64,000 nucleotides of DNA from Candidatus Obscuribacter phosphatis (GCA_001899315.1 MOYA01000001.1:1712599-1776598), one strand, 5' to 3'. Counted from the first letter of the stretch, positions 49,046 to 59,221 are shown. Notes: a model not told the origin generated them from the letters alone. Numbers and translations: made by a program.

Positions 49046-51801
49046 CTTTCGGTCACTTTCAGATTAGCTTGGGCGGCAGCCAGTCTTGCCACTGGCACCC
49101 GGAAAGGCGAGCAGCTCACGTAAGAAAGACCAATCTCGTGGGCAAATCCGATAGAAGCCGGCTCGCCGCCGTGCTCACCGCAAATGCCCAATTTCAGGTC
49201 GGGGCGCGTTTTCTGCCCTAGTTCAACGGCAATCTTCATCAGTTTGCCGACTCCGTCAAAATCCAGCACTTCAAAGGGATTGTTGAGCAAGACTTTTTGC
49301 TTCTTGCCTGAACAATCGACACCGTCCAGGTAGCGCTGCAAAAACTTACCTTCGGCATCATCTCGAGAATAGCCAAAGGTCATCTGGGTGAGGTCATTGG
49401 TGCCGAAGCTGAAAAACTCGGCATGTTTGGCAATAGCGTCTGCCGTTAGAGCGGCGCGGGGAATCTCGATCATCGTCCCAAACTTATAGGCGACTTCAGT
49501 CTTCTCCCTTTCCATCACTTCTCGGGCCACAGCTTCGAGCACTTCTCTGGCTATAGAGAGTTCATTCTCATGACCAACCAAGGGGATCATGATCTCGGGA
49601 TAGACATCCACACCGGCTTTCTTAACAGCGATAGCCGCCTCGAAAATTGCCTGTACCTGCATCTTATTGATCTGAGGGAAGACCAAGCCCAGCCTGCAAC
49701 CACGCAGCCCCATCATCGGATTGGCTTCTTTCAACTCGCGCACTTTTCTAAGCAAGCCTTCCTTCTCGCGCAATGCAGCACCGCTTTCGCCCTTGGTCTT
49801 CATAATCGCCACCTCTTCAATAAGGTGTTCTTCCTTGGGCAAGAACTCATGCAGAGGCGGATCAAGCAAACGAATAGTGACAGGCAGACCATTCATAGCT
49901 TCAAAGATACCTTTGAAGTCTTCTCTTTGCATAGGCAAAAGCTTGTCTAGAGCCACCTGTCTTTCGGCATCGTTGACGGCAAGAATCATCTCTTGCACGA
50001 CCGGCAGGCGATCATGGCTCATGAACATATGTTCGGTACGGCAGAGACCAATGCCCTCGGCACCAAAGCCCCGAGCCAGTTTAGCGTCGGCAGGAGTATC
50101 GGCATTGGTGCGCACTCTCAGCTTACGCACCTGGTCGGCCCAGTCAAGCAAGGTATTGAACTCTTCCGAGAACTTAGGATCTGAGGTGCTTATTTCTCCG
50201 GCAAAAATCTCACCGGTCGATCCGTCTATAGAAATCAGATCACCTTTTTTGTAGGTCTTACCACCCACTACCATCTCTTCTTTATCTAGATCAATCTTAA
50301 GGGCTTCGCAGCCGGCAACGCAGGGTTTACCCATGCCTCTGGCCACCACGGCGGCGTGGCTGGTCATGCCACCACGACTGGTGACGACCCCTTGGGCCGG
50401 CACTAGTCCATGAATATCGTCCGGACAAGTCTCAATTCTGACCAGAATAATTTTCTCGCCAGTCAAAGAACGCTTTTCAGATTCGTCTGGATTGAAAACG
50501 ATCTTGCCGATAGCCGCCCCCGGTGAAGCGTTCAGACCCTGAGCCATCAAGAGTCCAGCTTTGCGAGCCCGCTCTTTATCTTCGCTGATGAAAGAGGGCA
50601 ATAGGAGCTGGTTAAGTTGAGTCGGCTCCACTCGACCAAGCGCTTCTTCTTTACTGATGATGCCTTCATTGACCATGTCGACGGCTACTTTTACGGCAGC
50701 AGCAGCGGTGCGCTTGCCTGTGCGGGTCTGCAAAAGATAGAGCTTGCCCTGTTCGATTGTAAACTCAATATCTTGCATGTCGCGATAATGCTTTTCAAGC
50801 ATGGCGATATTGGTCTTCAATTCATCGAAGACCGACTTCATCTCACCTTCCATCTCGGCTATCTTTCTGGGTGTACGCACGCCGGCGACAACATCTTCGC
50901 CCTGAGCGTTGATCAGATACTCGCCATAGAGCACTTTCTCGCCGGTGCTGGGATTGCGGGTGAAGCAAACCCCGGTGCCGGAATTATTGTCGAAGTTGCC
51001 GAAGACCATAGACTGCACATTAACTGCCGTGCCAAGATTGTGGTCGATTTTATTGAGGTTGCGATAATAGACAGCCCGGCTATTGTTCCAAGAACGAAAG
51101 ACCGCTTCGATAGCGCCGGAGAGTTGTTCACGAGTATCTTGCGGGAAAGATTTGCCGGTGCTCTTTTCAACCAGCTTTTTGTACTTCTCTACCAACTCTT
51201 TCAAGTTGGCCACCGAAAGGTCTGAATCGTTTTGCACCTTCAGTTCATCTTTCATATCTTCCAGGATATCTTCGAACTTGTCTTTGTGCACTTCTAGAAC
51301 AACATTAGAAAACATCTGAATGAAACGGCGATAGCTATCCCAGGCGAAACGTTCGTTGCCGGTCAAAGAGGCAAGAGAATCAACGGTCTTGTCATTGAGC
51401 CCCAAATTCAAAATGGTATCCATCATGCCCGGCATAGAGAACTTAGCGCCAGAGCGGACCGAAAGCAGCAGGGGCTTTTTCAGGTCGCCGAGTTTTCTAT
51501 CTAGCTTAGCTTCCACATGAGCCAGCTCTTTCAAAACTTCATCAAAAAGCCCCTCGGGCATCTTGCCACCAAGGGCGGTGTACTCGCGACAATTTGTGGT
51601 CAATATGGTTAGACCGGGCGGCACATGCACTCCCGATCTGGTCATCTCGGCTAAACCAGCGCCCTTACCGCCCAGCATATCTTTCATAAGATCGCGGTCG
51701 CCATTCATGGCCTCAAAGCCTTCTTCAAAAAGAAAAACTCTCTTTTTTAGCTTGACTGCGGTCTTTTCTTGAGCCTGGGTGCTTGTGCCTGTCATGACCA
51801 T
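49036..51801 (-). CDS. ppdK: pyruvate, phosphate dikinase
   Basis: Interconverts pyruvate + ATP + Pi and PEP + AMP + PPi. 921 residues. The nucleotide-binding N-domain has G-G-K-G-A-G-L-A-E-M and S-V-R-S-G-A-x-x-S-M-P-G-M-M-D-T-I-L-N-L-G. The swivelling phospho-His motif G-G-M-T-S-H-A-A-V-V-A-R is present, and the C-terminal barrel has I-G-L-C-R-T-E-H-M-F and S-F-G-T-N-D-L-T-Q-M-T-F-G-Y-S-R-D-D. The Thr beside the active His is the usual target of the regulatory kinase encoded just upstream. ATG preceded by AGG. Central in glycolysis/gluconeogenesis. Confidence 0.98.
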   Translation of the reverse strand: MVMTGTSTQAQEKTAVKLKKRVFLFEEGFEAMNGDRDLMKDMLGGKGAGLAEMTRSGVHVPPGLTILTTNCREYTALGGKMPEGLFDEVLKELAHVEAKLDRKLGDLKKPLLLSVRSGAKFSMPGMMDTILNLGLNDKTVDSLASLTGNERFAWDSYRRFIQMFSNVVLEVHKDKFEDILEDMKDELKVQNDSDLSVANLKELVEKYKKLVEKSTGKSFPQDTREQLSGAIEAVFRSWNNSRAVYYRNLNKIDHNLGTAVNVQSMVFGNFDNNSGTGVCFTRNPSTGEKVLYGEYLINAQGEDVVAGVRTPRKIAEMEGEMKSVFDELKTNIAMLEKHYRDMQDIEFTIEQGKLYLLQTRTGKRTAAAAVKVAVDMVNEGIISKEEALGRVEPTQLNQLLLPSFISEDKERARKAGLLMAQGLNASPGAAIGKIVFNPDESEKRSLTGEKIILVRIETCPDDIHGLVPAQGVVTSRGGMTSHAAVVARGMGKPCVAGCEALKIDLDKEEMVVGGKTYKKGDLISIDGSTGEIFAGEISTSDPKFSEEFNTLLDWADQVRKLRVRTNADTPADAKLARGFGAEGIGLCRTEHMFMSHDRLPVVQEMILAVNDAERQVALDKLLPMQREDFKGIFEAMNGLPVTIRLLDPPLHEFLPKEEHLIEEVAIMKTKGESGAALREKEGLLRKVRELKEANPMMGLRGCRLGLVFPQINKMQVQAIFEAAIAVKKAGVDVYPEIMIPLVGHENELSIAREVLEAVAREVMEREKTEVAYKFGTMIEIPRAALTADAIAKHAEFFSFGTNDLTQMTFGYSRDDAEGKFLQRYLDGVDCSGKKQKVLLNNPFEVLDFDGVGKLMKIAVELGQKTRPDLKLGICGEHGGEPASIGFAHEIGLSYVSCSPFRVPVARLAAAQANLKVTERDK

Positions 51802-51841
51802 TTCTTACCTCACCTCTCGAGTCGTAATACTGAATCGTAAT

Positions 51842-52702
51842 TTAGTTGGGTTGTTGTTCTCTGACGAGTAAAAATATTTCGGAAGAAGTTTCTTCGATAG
51901 CCTTAGCGGAAACGTCGATAATGTGACATTTCAACTCTCTGAAGAGTTTGCGGGCATTTCTCACTTCTTGCATAATCTTGTCTGGATCGGCATAGTCGCT
52001 CACACCCGGCATGCCAAGCACTTGCGCCCGCGTAGTTCTTATTTCTTGCAATAAATATGGGTCTATGTGCAAGCCAAAAATTTTGCGCGGATTGACTTGA
52101 AAGAGTGAAAGCGGGGGCTCCACACCATAAATCAAGGGCACGTTAGCCGCCTTCAAACCATAATGATGGGCTAGGTACATACAATTGGGTGTCTTGCTGG
52201 TGCGCGAGACTCCAATGAGAACGACATCAGCTTGCAGAATACCGTCTGGATTTTTGCCGTCGTCAAAGCGAATGGCAAAGTCCACCGCTTCGATGCGACG
52301 GAAGTAAGTCTCGTCGAGCAAGTGCAAGCGGCCGGGCTGAGAAAGAGGACTGGCACCGCTCAAATTGGCAATGCGATTGATCAAAGGACCAAGCAAATCA
52401 ATAGTCGGAATTTTGTACTTATTGGCTTCCGCCTCAAGGGTTTCTCTATACTCAGGCAAAACCAAGGTATAGGCGATTATGGCGCGATTGCTGGCTATTT
52501 CTTTCACCAACTGCGGAATCTGCATCGAACTGCGCACCTGGGGAAGCCGATAGATGCTGGCCTTACCTGGTTCGAATTGCACTAGAGCAGCACGTGCCAC
52601 CGCCTCTGCCGTCTCGCCGGAAGAGTCCGACATGGTAAAGATGACCAGATCCGATGTGCCTTGGGGCAACCTGAACTCCGCCTGTCCTTCGAGCCTGGAC
52701 AT
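51842..52702 (-). CDS. ppsR: PPDK regulatory protein (bifunctional kinase/pyrophosphorylase)
   Basis: 286 residues of the DUF299/PPDK-regulator family, which turns PPDK off by ADP-dependent Thr phosphorylation and on by phosphate-dependent release. S-D-S-S-G-E-T-A-E is at the start, and the P-loop-like G-V-S-R-T-S-K-T-P lies near residue 160 with D-V-V-L-I-G before it. C-terminal residues I-D-V-S-x-K-A-I-E-E-T-S match. It lies 40 nt upstream of ppdK on the same strand, so regulator and target form an operon. Confidence 0.94.
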   Translation of the reverse strand: MSRLEGQAEFRLPQGTSDLVIFTMSDSSGETAEAVARAALVQFEPGKASIYRLPQVRSSMQIPQLVKEIASNRAIIAYTLVLPEYRETLEAEANKYKIPTIDLLGPLINRIANLSGASPLSQPGRLHLLDETYFRRIEAVDFAIRFDDGKNPDGILQADVVLIGVSRTSKTPNCMYLAHHYGLKAANVPLIYGVEPPLSLFQVNPRKIFGLHIDPYLLQEIRTTRAQVLGMPGVSDYADPDKIMQEVRNARKLFRELKCHIIDVSAKAIEETSSEIFLLVREQQPN

Positions 52703-52828
52703 ATTTTTTCCTCAGCCGCCTAATTACCGTCTAAGAACCCGTCTAAGTAAGTCCATTTGGATAGATTAACAAAAAAGATTTATCACACTTGCTGATCTTT
52801 CTTATTAATCGCCCAGTTCTTTTAGCAA

Positions 52829-53581
52829 TTAGACTGTCAAAGACAAGCCCTGCTCGGCCAAGCTTTTGTAGAGACTGAGAATATCAAGTCCAGACTCGGT
52901 CATCTTGACTAGATTGCCCTGATTCACCCGGTGTACATTAATTGAGGGAGAATGCTTGATGCAGCCTAGATACGGGGCGCGACAGCGACTTTGAAAGAGA
53001 AGCTCGACATCCTGCCTCGAATATTTTGCTTCCAGTAAGCGACCTTCCCCGGCGGCGGTCTCCACCGTTAGCAAGCCGGCTATGTTTAGGCCGCGGGCTT
53101 CAGCCATGGCGCAGGCCGAGAGTAAGCGCTCGGGAGCATCAAAGCGATGGGCGGCGACAATCAAAACTGGATAGCTCAAACGCTTGGCAAAATCTAGACT
53201 ATCAAAAACAATGATACCGCCATCGGTGTCTTCCACAAAAATGGGCGAAGAGATGGCACCATAGGCCTCAATCAGATTCAATTCCAAGCCTTGCATGGCC
53301 ACAGCCAAGATACTCTGCCATGCAGATCTGTTTAACCGAGCCGGCGGCTCGACATAATTGAAAGCATAACCTCTGGGGGCACCGCTGACAGAAGAAAGAA
53401 AGGATACCTCAGCCTCTGCCCGATCACGCGGACCGCAAAGAAGCGGCTTCACCACCCTGATTGCCTGGTTCTTGCCGAGCAAATAGCCAACAACAGCTGT
53501 TGCCGCGGTTTTGCCGCAGGCAAAGTCGGTGCCCAGCACAGTCAAGCCATTTGTGGCTGTTATCGATTTTTCTTCGGTCAT
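52829..53581 (-). CDS. dethiobiotin-synthetase-like ATPase
   Basis: 250 residues. The P-loop reads G-T-D-F-A-C-G-K-T-A-A, which fits BioD (G-T-D-T-x-V-G-K-T) with two changes. The substrate-side Lys in V-V-K-P-L-L-C-G, the E-A-Y-G-A motif and V-E-D-T-D-G-G are compatible. No other biotin gene is nearby. It could be a BioD or a related P-loop enzyme (cobyrinate amidase-like ligase domain), so I give no gene symbol. It is transcribed with the protease gene that ends 10 nt before it. Confidence 0.72.
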   Translation of the reverse strand: MTEEKSITATNGLTVLGTDFACGKTAATAVVGYLLGKNQAIRVVKPLLCGPRDRAEAEVSFLSSVSGAPRGYAFNYVEPPARLNRSAWQSILAVAMQGLELNLIEAYGAISSPIFVEDTDGGIIVFDSLDFAKRLSYPVLIVAAHRFDAPERLLSACAMAEARGLNIAGLLTVETAAGEGRLLEAKYSRQDVELLFQSRCRAPYLGCIKHSPSINVHRVNQGNLVKMTESGLDILSLYKSLAEQGLSLTV

Positions 53582-53590
53582 GCACCTATA

Positions 53591-54922
53591 TTACTGCTCT
53601 TTGGAAGCAATATTTTCGGCTTCTTGAATTTTCTTGCGAACCAGTTCGAGGGCACTCTTCAGTTGCAGGTCTTTACCGTCTTGGGGAGTTCTGATCAGAC
53701 CGGGTTTGTGTTCATTCCACCAAGGTCCTTGGCTCTCGTCGTCAGCCTTGATTTCCACTTCTACATCAGGACTGATGCCCTTGAGGTGAATGTCATGATC
53801 CGAGGGAGTGAGATAGCGGGCGATGGTGATATTTATACCGGAGCCATCTCTTAAGCGATTGATTCCCTGTACCAAGCCCTTTCCATAGGTCTTTTGCCCG
53901 ACTAAGAGAGCCCGACCGTTATCATGCAAGGCGCCTGATGTAATTTCGGAGGCGGAGGCGCTGTTCTTGTTTATCAGCACAATCAAAGGCTTGCGCCAGC
54001 GTGGGTGCCCTTCGCTCACCGCCGGTGTCTTATAGCCGTCGCGGTCGAGAGTCGAGACAACTGTGCCGCTCTCTAAGAACATATTGGAGATTTCAATGGC
54101 ATTGGAAAGTAGTCCGCCTGGATTATCGCGCAAGTCGAGAATCAAACCTTTAGCCTTGAGTCCTTCGACTTTATCTATGGCATTGAGCATTTCCACATTG
54201 GCTTTCTGAGAGATAAAGCTTGACAGCCTCACATAGCCGACCTCGTCATCGAGCATTTTTACAGTCTGCACTGCCTTGATGGGGATCTCCCGACGAACGA
54301 TGTCTTTCTTCACCCTTGAGCCTGACCTGCCCAAAACCATATGCACCGGCGTATTGACCGGACCGCGAATCAGTTTGGCGGCATCTTCCACCGAAAAGCC
54401 CTTGGTGCTCTTGCCGTTTATCTCGAGAATCTCATCTGATGGCTGTACACCGGCATCAAAAGCGGGAGTGTCTTCGATGGGAGTAATGACAATCACTTGT
54501 TTGCTTTTGTTTAGCCCAATTTGGATGCCGATGCCGCATAGCTTGGCATCGATCTGCGACTTTTCATCATCGAAGGCATCATGGTCGAGAAAGCGTGTAT
54601 AACGATCGCCCAAACTGGCGACCATGGTCTCGACCGCTTTGTGGGCATCATCCAAAGTCTTCAATTTGCCGTCATAGCGATGCTCCCAACGCTCCCAACT
54701 CTGATTGTTGAATTTAACATCATAAAATTCGTTCTTAACCAGCACCCAGACGCTGTGATAGAGGTCTTCGGGGCTGGTGGCATCTTTGAGAACCAGTCTG
54801 TGGGTGACCGGATCTTTGTCTGATAGAGATGCCAGGTACTGACTATGCTTACTCTGCAGGCTCGAACCACCAAGCAAAAAGGCGAGCGAAACCGGTATAG
54901 CTAAAAACTGTTTCCACAACAT
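53591..54922 (-). CDS. C-terminal processing protease (S41, CtpA-like)
   Basis: About 443 residues from ATG 54922 (an earlier TTG at 54976 is less likely because it precedes the signal sequence). Signal peptide, PDZ domain (G-I-G-I-Q-I ... S-D-E-I-L-E-I-N-G), then the S41 catalytic core with S-A-S-A-S-E-I (nucleophile Ser) and K-T-Y-G-K-G (general base Lys). Cleaves protein C-termini outside the cytoplasm. Family members in cyanobacteria process D1, but no photosystem gene is here, so its target is something else. Confidence 0.93.
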   Translation of the reverse strand: MLWKQFLAIPVSLAFLLGGSSLQSKHSQYLASLSDKDPVTHRLVLKDATSPEDLYHSVWVLVKNEFYDVKFNNQSWERWEHRYDGKLKTLDDAHKAVETMVASLGDRYTRFLDHDAFDDEKSQIDAKLCGIGIQIGLNKSKQVIVITPIEDTPAFDAGVQPSDEILEINGKSTKGFSVEDAAKLIRGPVNTPVHMVLGRSGSRVKKDIVRREIPIKAVQTVKMLDDEVGYVRLSSFISQKANVEMLNAIDKVEGLKAKGLILDLRDNPGGLLSNAIEISNMFLESGTVVSTLDRDGYKTPAVSEGHPRWRKPLIVLINKNSASASEITSGALHDNGRALLVGQKTYGKGLVQGINRLRDGSGINITIARYLTPSDHDIHLKGISPDVEVEIKADDESQGPWWNEHKPGLIRTPQDGKDLQLKSALELVRKKIQEAENIASKEQ

Positions 54923-55141
54923 GACTAGAATCTTCCTTATTGATTCCGATTTCGTTTTGTCCGATTTCGATATCAAACCCCAATATGAGACTCATATACC
55001 CACGAGAACAAGGTTTCATGCAGCCAAACCACTTTATTTTGGGGTAAATGGCAGTTTTTTTTGATTTTGTCTGGTGCTACGATATGCATCTTGGCTCAGG
55101 TGAAGACCCTGGCCTGAAAATAGCGACTGAGGAGGCATTAA

Positions 55142-55954
55142 GTGGCTGACGGTAACAAAGCGCTGGCTGATATAGGAATTTTCGGCGGCTCTGGCTTTTA
55201 CAAGCTCTTTGACGACTATGAAGAGAAGATGGTGGAAACCCCCTATGGCGCGCCGGCTGCCCCTGTAGCCATCGGCAAAATGGGTGGCAAGCGAGTGGCT
55301 TTCCTACCGCGACATGGCGAAAGACACCAGTTTCCACCCCACAAGGTGCCTTATAGAGCCAATGTCTATGCCATGAAAAAACTTGGCGTCAGCCGCATTA
55401 TTTCACCCTGCGCCGCCGGCTCGCTGCAACCAGACGTCAAACCGGGCGAATTTGTAGTTTGCGATCAGTTTGTCGATCGCACCTCGGGACGCACCGATAC
55501 CTTTTATGACGGACCCATTGCCACCCACGTTTCACCCGCCGAACTCTACTGCCCAGAGCTAAGAGGATTGGCTGTGGCTGCCGGTGAAAAGTCAGGCATC
55601 AAGATGCACAAGCAAGGTACCGTAGTTGTCATTCAAGGTCCGCGTTTTTCCACCAAAGCCGAGTCGCGCTGGTTTACTTCGATGGGTTGGGAAGTAATCA
55701 ATATGACCCAGTACCCCGAAGCATTTCTGGCTCGCGAACTAGAGATGTGTGTGGTCAACATTTCTTTGATTACCGACTTCGATAGCGGGCTGGTCGGCAA
55801 TGTTGAGCCGGTTTCGCATTCAGAAGTGGTGAAGGTTTTTGGGCAGAACATCTCAAAGCTACAGAGCTTACTCAAAAATCTGATCAGCGAGATTCCCGAT
55901 GTTCGCGAGAAATGCGACTGTCCCGACACCCTCAAGCATGCTCGTATTGAGTAA
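55142..55954 (+). CDS. mtnP: S-methyl-5'-thioadenosine phosphorylase
   Basis: Splits methylthioadenosine into adenine and methylthioribose-1-phosphate (methionine salvage). 270 residues: I-G-I-F-G-G-S-G-F-Y, F-L-P-R-H-G-E-R-H (phosphate and ribose site), S-P-C-A-A-G-S-L, I-Q-G-P-R-F-S-T-K-A-E-S, and N-M-T-Q-Y-P-E-A with the MTA-type substrate pocket. GTG start with GGAGG six nt upstream. A close relative, purine nucleoside phosphorylase type II, cannot be ruled out, but the R-H-G-E-R-H and M-T-Q-Y-P-E motifs fit MTAP. Confidence 0.94.
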   Translation: MADGNKALADIGIFGGSGFYKLFDDYEEKMVETPYGAPAAPVAIGKMGGKRVAFLPRHGERHQFPPHKVPYRANVYAMKKLGVSRIISPCAAGSLQPDVKPGEFVVCDQFVDRTSGRTDTFYDGPIATHVSPAELYCPELRGLAVAAGEKSGIKMHKQGTVVVIQGPRFSTKAESRWFTSMGWEVINMTQYPEAFLARELEMCVVNISLITDFDSGLVGNVEPVSHSEVVKVFGQNISKLQSLLKNLISEIPDVREKCDCPDTLKHARIE

Positions 55955-56005
55955 GCTCAAAGAGATAGTGTCGCAACAGTAAGACTCGCTTAGAGTAAAG
56001 AAATC

Positions 56006-56200
56006 ATGTTCAGAAATCTCTCAGTCAATCATTTAGTGGCGCTCCTGGCCTTCGTTTTGGCCCTGGCTTCCTTTTTGGTCCTGCGCCGCTACCACTTTCC
56101 GGACAAAGTCTGCGTCGGTGGAGCCATACTATCTATATTGGCTGTGGGGATTTTCTGGTCATGTGTTCTTTTAGGCACCGATGATGACGAAGAGGAATGA
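56006..56200 (+). CDS. small two-helix membrane protein
   Basis: 64 residues: two membrane helices (about 9-27 and 38-56) joined by a short basic turn (R-R-Y-H-F-P-D-K) and an acidic tail (D-D-D-E-E-E). Weak ribosome site. Its stop is one base before the best start of the M16 peptidase gene, so the genes are probably co-translated. No family recognised. Confidence 0.65.
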   Translation: MFRNLSVNHLVALLAFVLALASFLVLRRYHFPDKVCVGGAILSILAVGIFWSCVLLGTDDDEEE

Positions 56201-56201
56201 G

Positions 56202-57617
56202 ATGGTCAGCCGTAAAAATAAATGCCGCCAGTCAGCCTTAGCGGCCTTAAGTCTTTTGGCAATGCTGCAGACATCGGCTTTGCCAAGCAAGTCCGCCGAA
56301 CCTGAGAAAAACACTGCGGTCAAAATCGATATCAAAAAACCTTTGATTCCGGTCACTCGTGACTATACTCTCAAGAACGGTCTAAGACTGATTGTCTCAG
56401 AAGATCACTCCGCACCGGTGGCGGCGCTCGTGCTGATCTATGATGTCGGCGCCAGAGACGAGCAGAAAAGTCGCTCTGGTTTCGCCCATTTCTTTGAGCA
56501 TATGATGTTCCAAGGCTCTGACAATGTCGGCAAGATGGACCATTTTAAATATATAGAAAATGTGGGCGGCACACTCAATGCCTCCACTCATGCCGATTTC
56601 ACTAATTATTTCGAAAAAGTGCCGAGTAATCAAATAGAACTCTGCCTCTGGCTTGAATCAGATCGCATGCGCTCGCTCAAGATAAATGCCGAGAATTTCA
56701 AAAATCAGCTTGAGACAGTAAAAGAAGAAAAAAGGATGCGAGTGGACAACCAAGCCTACGCACCGGCATCGATTAGATTGGAAGAGTTGGCCTTCGACAA
56801 TTGGGCCAATGGGCACCCAACCATCGGCTATTTCGAAGACCTTGAAGCCTCGGGTCTTAAGGACGTGAAACAGTTCTTCGACACCTATTATGCACCCAAC
56901 AATGCCACCATGGCTATTGTCGGCGATGTCAATGCCGATGAAATGGTGAAGCTGACCGAGAAATATTTTGGTTCGATTAAGCCGGCCAAATTACCTGCGC
57001 GTCCAGACCTCTCCGAGCCTAAACAAAGCAAGGCAAAAGCTGAAGTAGTAGAAGACAAACAAGCTCAGATGCCTGCTTTTTGGCTGGCATGGAAGGCACC
57101 GGGAAGAAGAGAGAAAGACTTTTATGCTCTCAATATTTTGCAGAATATTCTCTCCACCGGCGAATCTTCCAGACTCTATCAACGCATGGTCAAAGGCGAA
57201 CAGGTAGCTCTATCGGTCAGCTGCTCTTATGAAGAGCGAAGAGGCCCCTCACTCTTTGAGTCTTTTGTCATTCTCAAACCCGGTCATTCACCAGAGAAAG
57301 TAAAAGAGATTATGCTTTCTGAAATTGATAAAGTGCAAAAGGAAAAGGTGAGTGCCGAAGAATTACAGAAGTCGAAGAACCAGATTTTGAGAGGCTTATT
57401 CTCGTCGTCGTCTTACAACTCATTGCAGAGAAGTCTGGGACGAGCCGAATTGCTGGCTGAGTACACCGCCTTTTTCAAAGATCCCACTTTGATAGACAAA
57501 GACCTCGATACTTATATGAGCATCACTGCCGAAGACATCCAAGATTTGGCTCGCCGCCTCTTCACCAAAGAAGGCATGACCACCTTGGATGTTAAGCCCG
57601 TAGCAGCAAAGAAATAG
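56202..57617 (+). CDS. exported M16 zinc peptidase (active subunit)
   Basis: About 471 residues. ATG 56202 is chosen because AGAGGA lies 5 nt upstream and a signal peptide follows directly. The zinc motif H-F-F-E-H (HxxEH) with downstream E-T-V-K-E-E-K-R is intact, so this half is catalytic. The second M16 domain with R-L-Y-Q-R-M-V is present. It works as a heterodimer with the next gene product, as in other bacterial M16B pairs. Likely degrades peptides in the envelope. Confidence 0.93.
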   Translation: MVSRKNKCRQSALAALSLLAMLQTSALPSKSAEPEKNTAVKIDIKKPLIPVTRDYTLKNGLRLIVSEDHSAPVAALVLIYDVGARDEQKSRSGFAHFFEHMMFQGSDNVGKMDHFKYIENVGGTLNASTHADFTNYFEKVPSNQIELCLWLESDRMRSLKINAENFKNQLETVKEEKRMRVDNQAYAPASIRLEELAFDNWANGHPTIGYFEDLEASGLKDVKQFFDTYYAPNNATMAIVGDVNADEMVKLTEKYFGSIKPAKLPARPDLSEPKQSKAKAEVVEDKQAQMPAFWLAWKAPGRREKDFYALNILQNILSTGESSRLYQRMVKGEQVALSVSCSYEERRGPSLFESFVILKPGHSPEKVKEIMLSEIDKVQKEKVSAEELQKSKNQILRGLFSSSSYNSLQRSLGRAELLAEYTAFFKDPTLIDKDLDTYMSITAEDIQDLARRLFTKEGMTTLDVKPVAAKK

Positions 57618-57632
57618 GATTGAGAGACAAAC

Positions 57633-59192
57633 ATGTTGAACAAGAAACTGAACAAACAAGCTTTCGTCGCCCAATCGATTTTGCTGGCGTTAGCATTTAG
57701 CTGGCAAAATGCTGTGGTGGCGGCGGCACCGGTAGTTAAAGAGAAAGCCGGCAAAGCTCTTGAAACAAAGAACAAAGAAAAAAGCCCAAAAGAGACGTTA
57801 CAGACGCAAGCACTGAAGGCTGAAACAATAGACGAGAGTTTCCGCAAATCAGCTCCGGTTCTTCCTAAGCCAAGACCCTTCACTTTGCCGAAAATTGAGA
57901 AACATCGCCTTTCTAATGGGCTAGAGGTGCAGTTTCTAGAAGACCACCGTTTTCCTTTTACTTCTTTCAATTTCGGCTTCAAGACTGGTTCGGCCTATGA
58001 AAGTAAAGACCTTACCGGCGTAGCAGATGCAACGGCCAAGATGCTCAATGAAGGCACCGAAACTCTAAGCAGTAAAGCCCTGGCCGACAAAGTCGAATTT
58101 ATGGGAGGCGCCATCAAAGCCAGTGCCGACTACGACTACAGTATTCTCAGCGCTTCCTGCCTCTCTGCCTATAATCAAAATATGCTCGACTTGCTGGGAG
58201 ATGTCCTTCTTCATCCCAGTTTTCCTGAAGATGAATTGAAGCTTTTCAAAGTCAATTCAATTCAAGCTCTTGCCATGAAAAGGGCTCAGCCGGACTTTCT
58301 TGTCGAAGAGCGCTTTTCTAAAGTGGTTTTCGGCAATCACCCTTATTCATTAGTATCGCCCAGTGAAAGCGATATAAATAAGTTGACTAGGTCTGACCTG
58401 GTGGAATTTCACCACGCCAATTATGTACCAAATAATGCTGTATTAATCATCGTCGGTGATGTTAATCCCAGCGAAACCTTGCAATATCTGGAAAAGACCC
58501 TAGCGAAAAATTGGCTGAGCAAGCCTATCGAAGCCAACAAATTAGAGCTTGCCCCAGAAAAAAGAGAGCGCAAGATCCATCTGGTTGATAGACCCGGCTC
58601 GGTGCAAACTTCAATTAGAGTGGGCAATCTTTCCATCAGAAGAGACGACCCAGATTATTACGCCATGCTGGTGGCCAACCAGATACTGGGCGGCACAGCC
58701 CATGCCCGTCTCTTTATGAATATCAGAGAAGACAAAGGTTACACCTATGGTGCCTACAGCCGTCTGGCTCCGCGCCGTGAACCGGGAGCTTTCTTTGCAA
58801 AAGCAGAAGTGCGTACCGAAGTCACCAATCCATCCCTTCTGGAATTTATTTATGAACTGACCAAGATGCGCACCACAAGGGTTAAACCTGAAGAGTTGAA
58901 CGCAGCTAAAAACTATCTGGCTGGTTCTTTCCAACTAGGTCTAGAGACCCAAGCCGGCATCGCCCAGAGACTATTGGAAGCCAATATTTATAATCTCAGC
59001 GACGACTATCTTGAGAAATACGCCGACAAAATCATGGCGGTAAACGAAGACGATGTACAGAAAGCCGCCCAAAAACTGATTAACGAAAACAATCTAGTTA
59101 TCTGTATCGTCGGCGATGCAGGCAAAATCAAAAATGAGCTTTCGCTCTTTGCACCGGTGGCGGTTTACGACACCGACGGCAAACTAAAGTAA
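57633..59192 (+). CDS. exported M16-family protein (probable inactive partner)
   Basis: 519 residues: signal peptide (A-L-A-F-S-W-Q-N-A-V-V-A-A), a low-complexity linker, then two M16 lobes (L-S-N-G-L-E-V, T-G-S-A-Y-E-S, L-G-G-T-A-H-A-R-L-F-M-N-I-R-E-D-K-G-Y-T-Y-G-A-Y-S). The zinc motif is replaced at the expected place (A-D-A-T-A-K-M-L-N), so it should be the non-catalytic half that helps bind substrate with the R-x-x-x-x-Y pair in its C-terminal lobe. It starts 15 nt after the active subunit gene. Confidence 0.92.
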   Translation: MLNKKLNKQAFVAQSILLALAFSWQNAVVAAAPVVKEKAGKALETKNKEKSPKETLQTQALKAETIDESFRKSAPVLPKPRPFTLPKIEKHRLSNGLEVQFLEDHRFPFTSFNFGFKTGSAYESKDLTGVADATAKMLNEGTETLSSKALADKVEFMGGAIKASADYDYSILSASCLSAYNQNMLDLLGDVLLHPSFPEDELKLFKVNSIQALAMKRAQPDFLVEERFSKVVFGNHPYSLVSPSESDINKLTRSDLVEFHHANYVPNNAVLIIVGDVNPSETLQYLEKTLAKNWLSKPIEANKLELAPEKRERKIHLVDRPGSVQTSIRVGNLSIRRDDPDYYAMLVANQILGGTAHARLFMNIREDKGYTYGAYSRLAPRREPGAFFAKAEVRTEVTNPSLLEFIYELTKMRTTRVKPEELNAAKNYLAGSFQLGLETQAGIAQRLLEANIYNLSDDYLEKYADKIMAVNEDDVQKAAQKLINENNLVICIVGDAGKIKNELSLFAPVAVYDTDGKLK

Positions 59193-59221
59193 GGCGAGAG
59201 TATTTCTCTGATTTAGCTGCT

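Noticed and set aside
48845-49123. 92-residue + strand ORF across the 11-bp array
   Set aside because: Its residues just translate the minisatellite (R-L-A-V-T-L repeats) and it runs antisense into ppdK.
52569-52585. ggttcgaattgcac motif like a tRNA T-loop
   Set aside because: Inside the PPDK regulator coding sequence with no cloverleaf.
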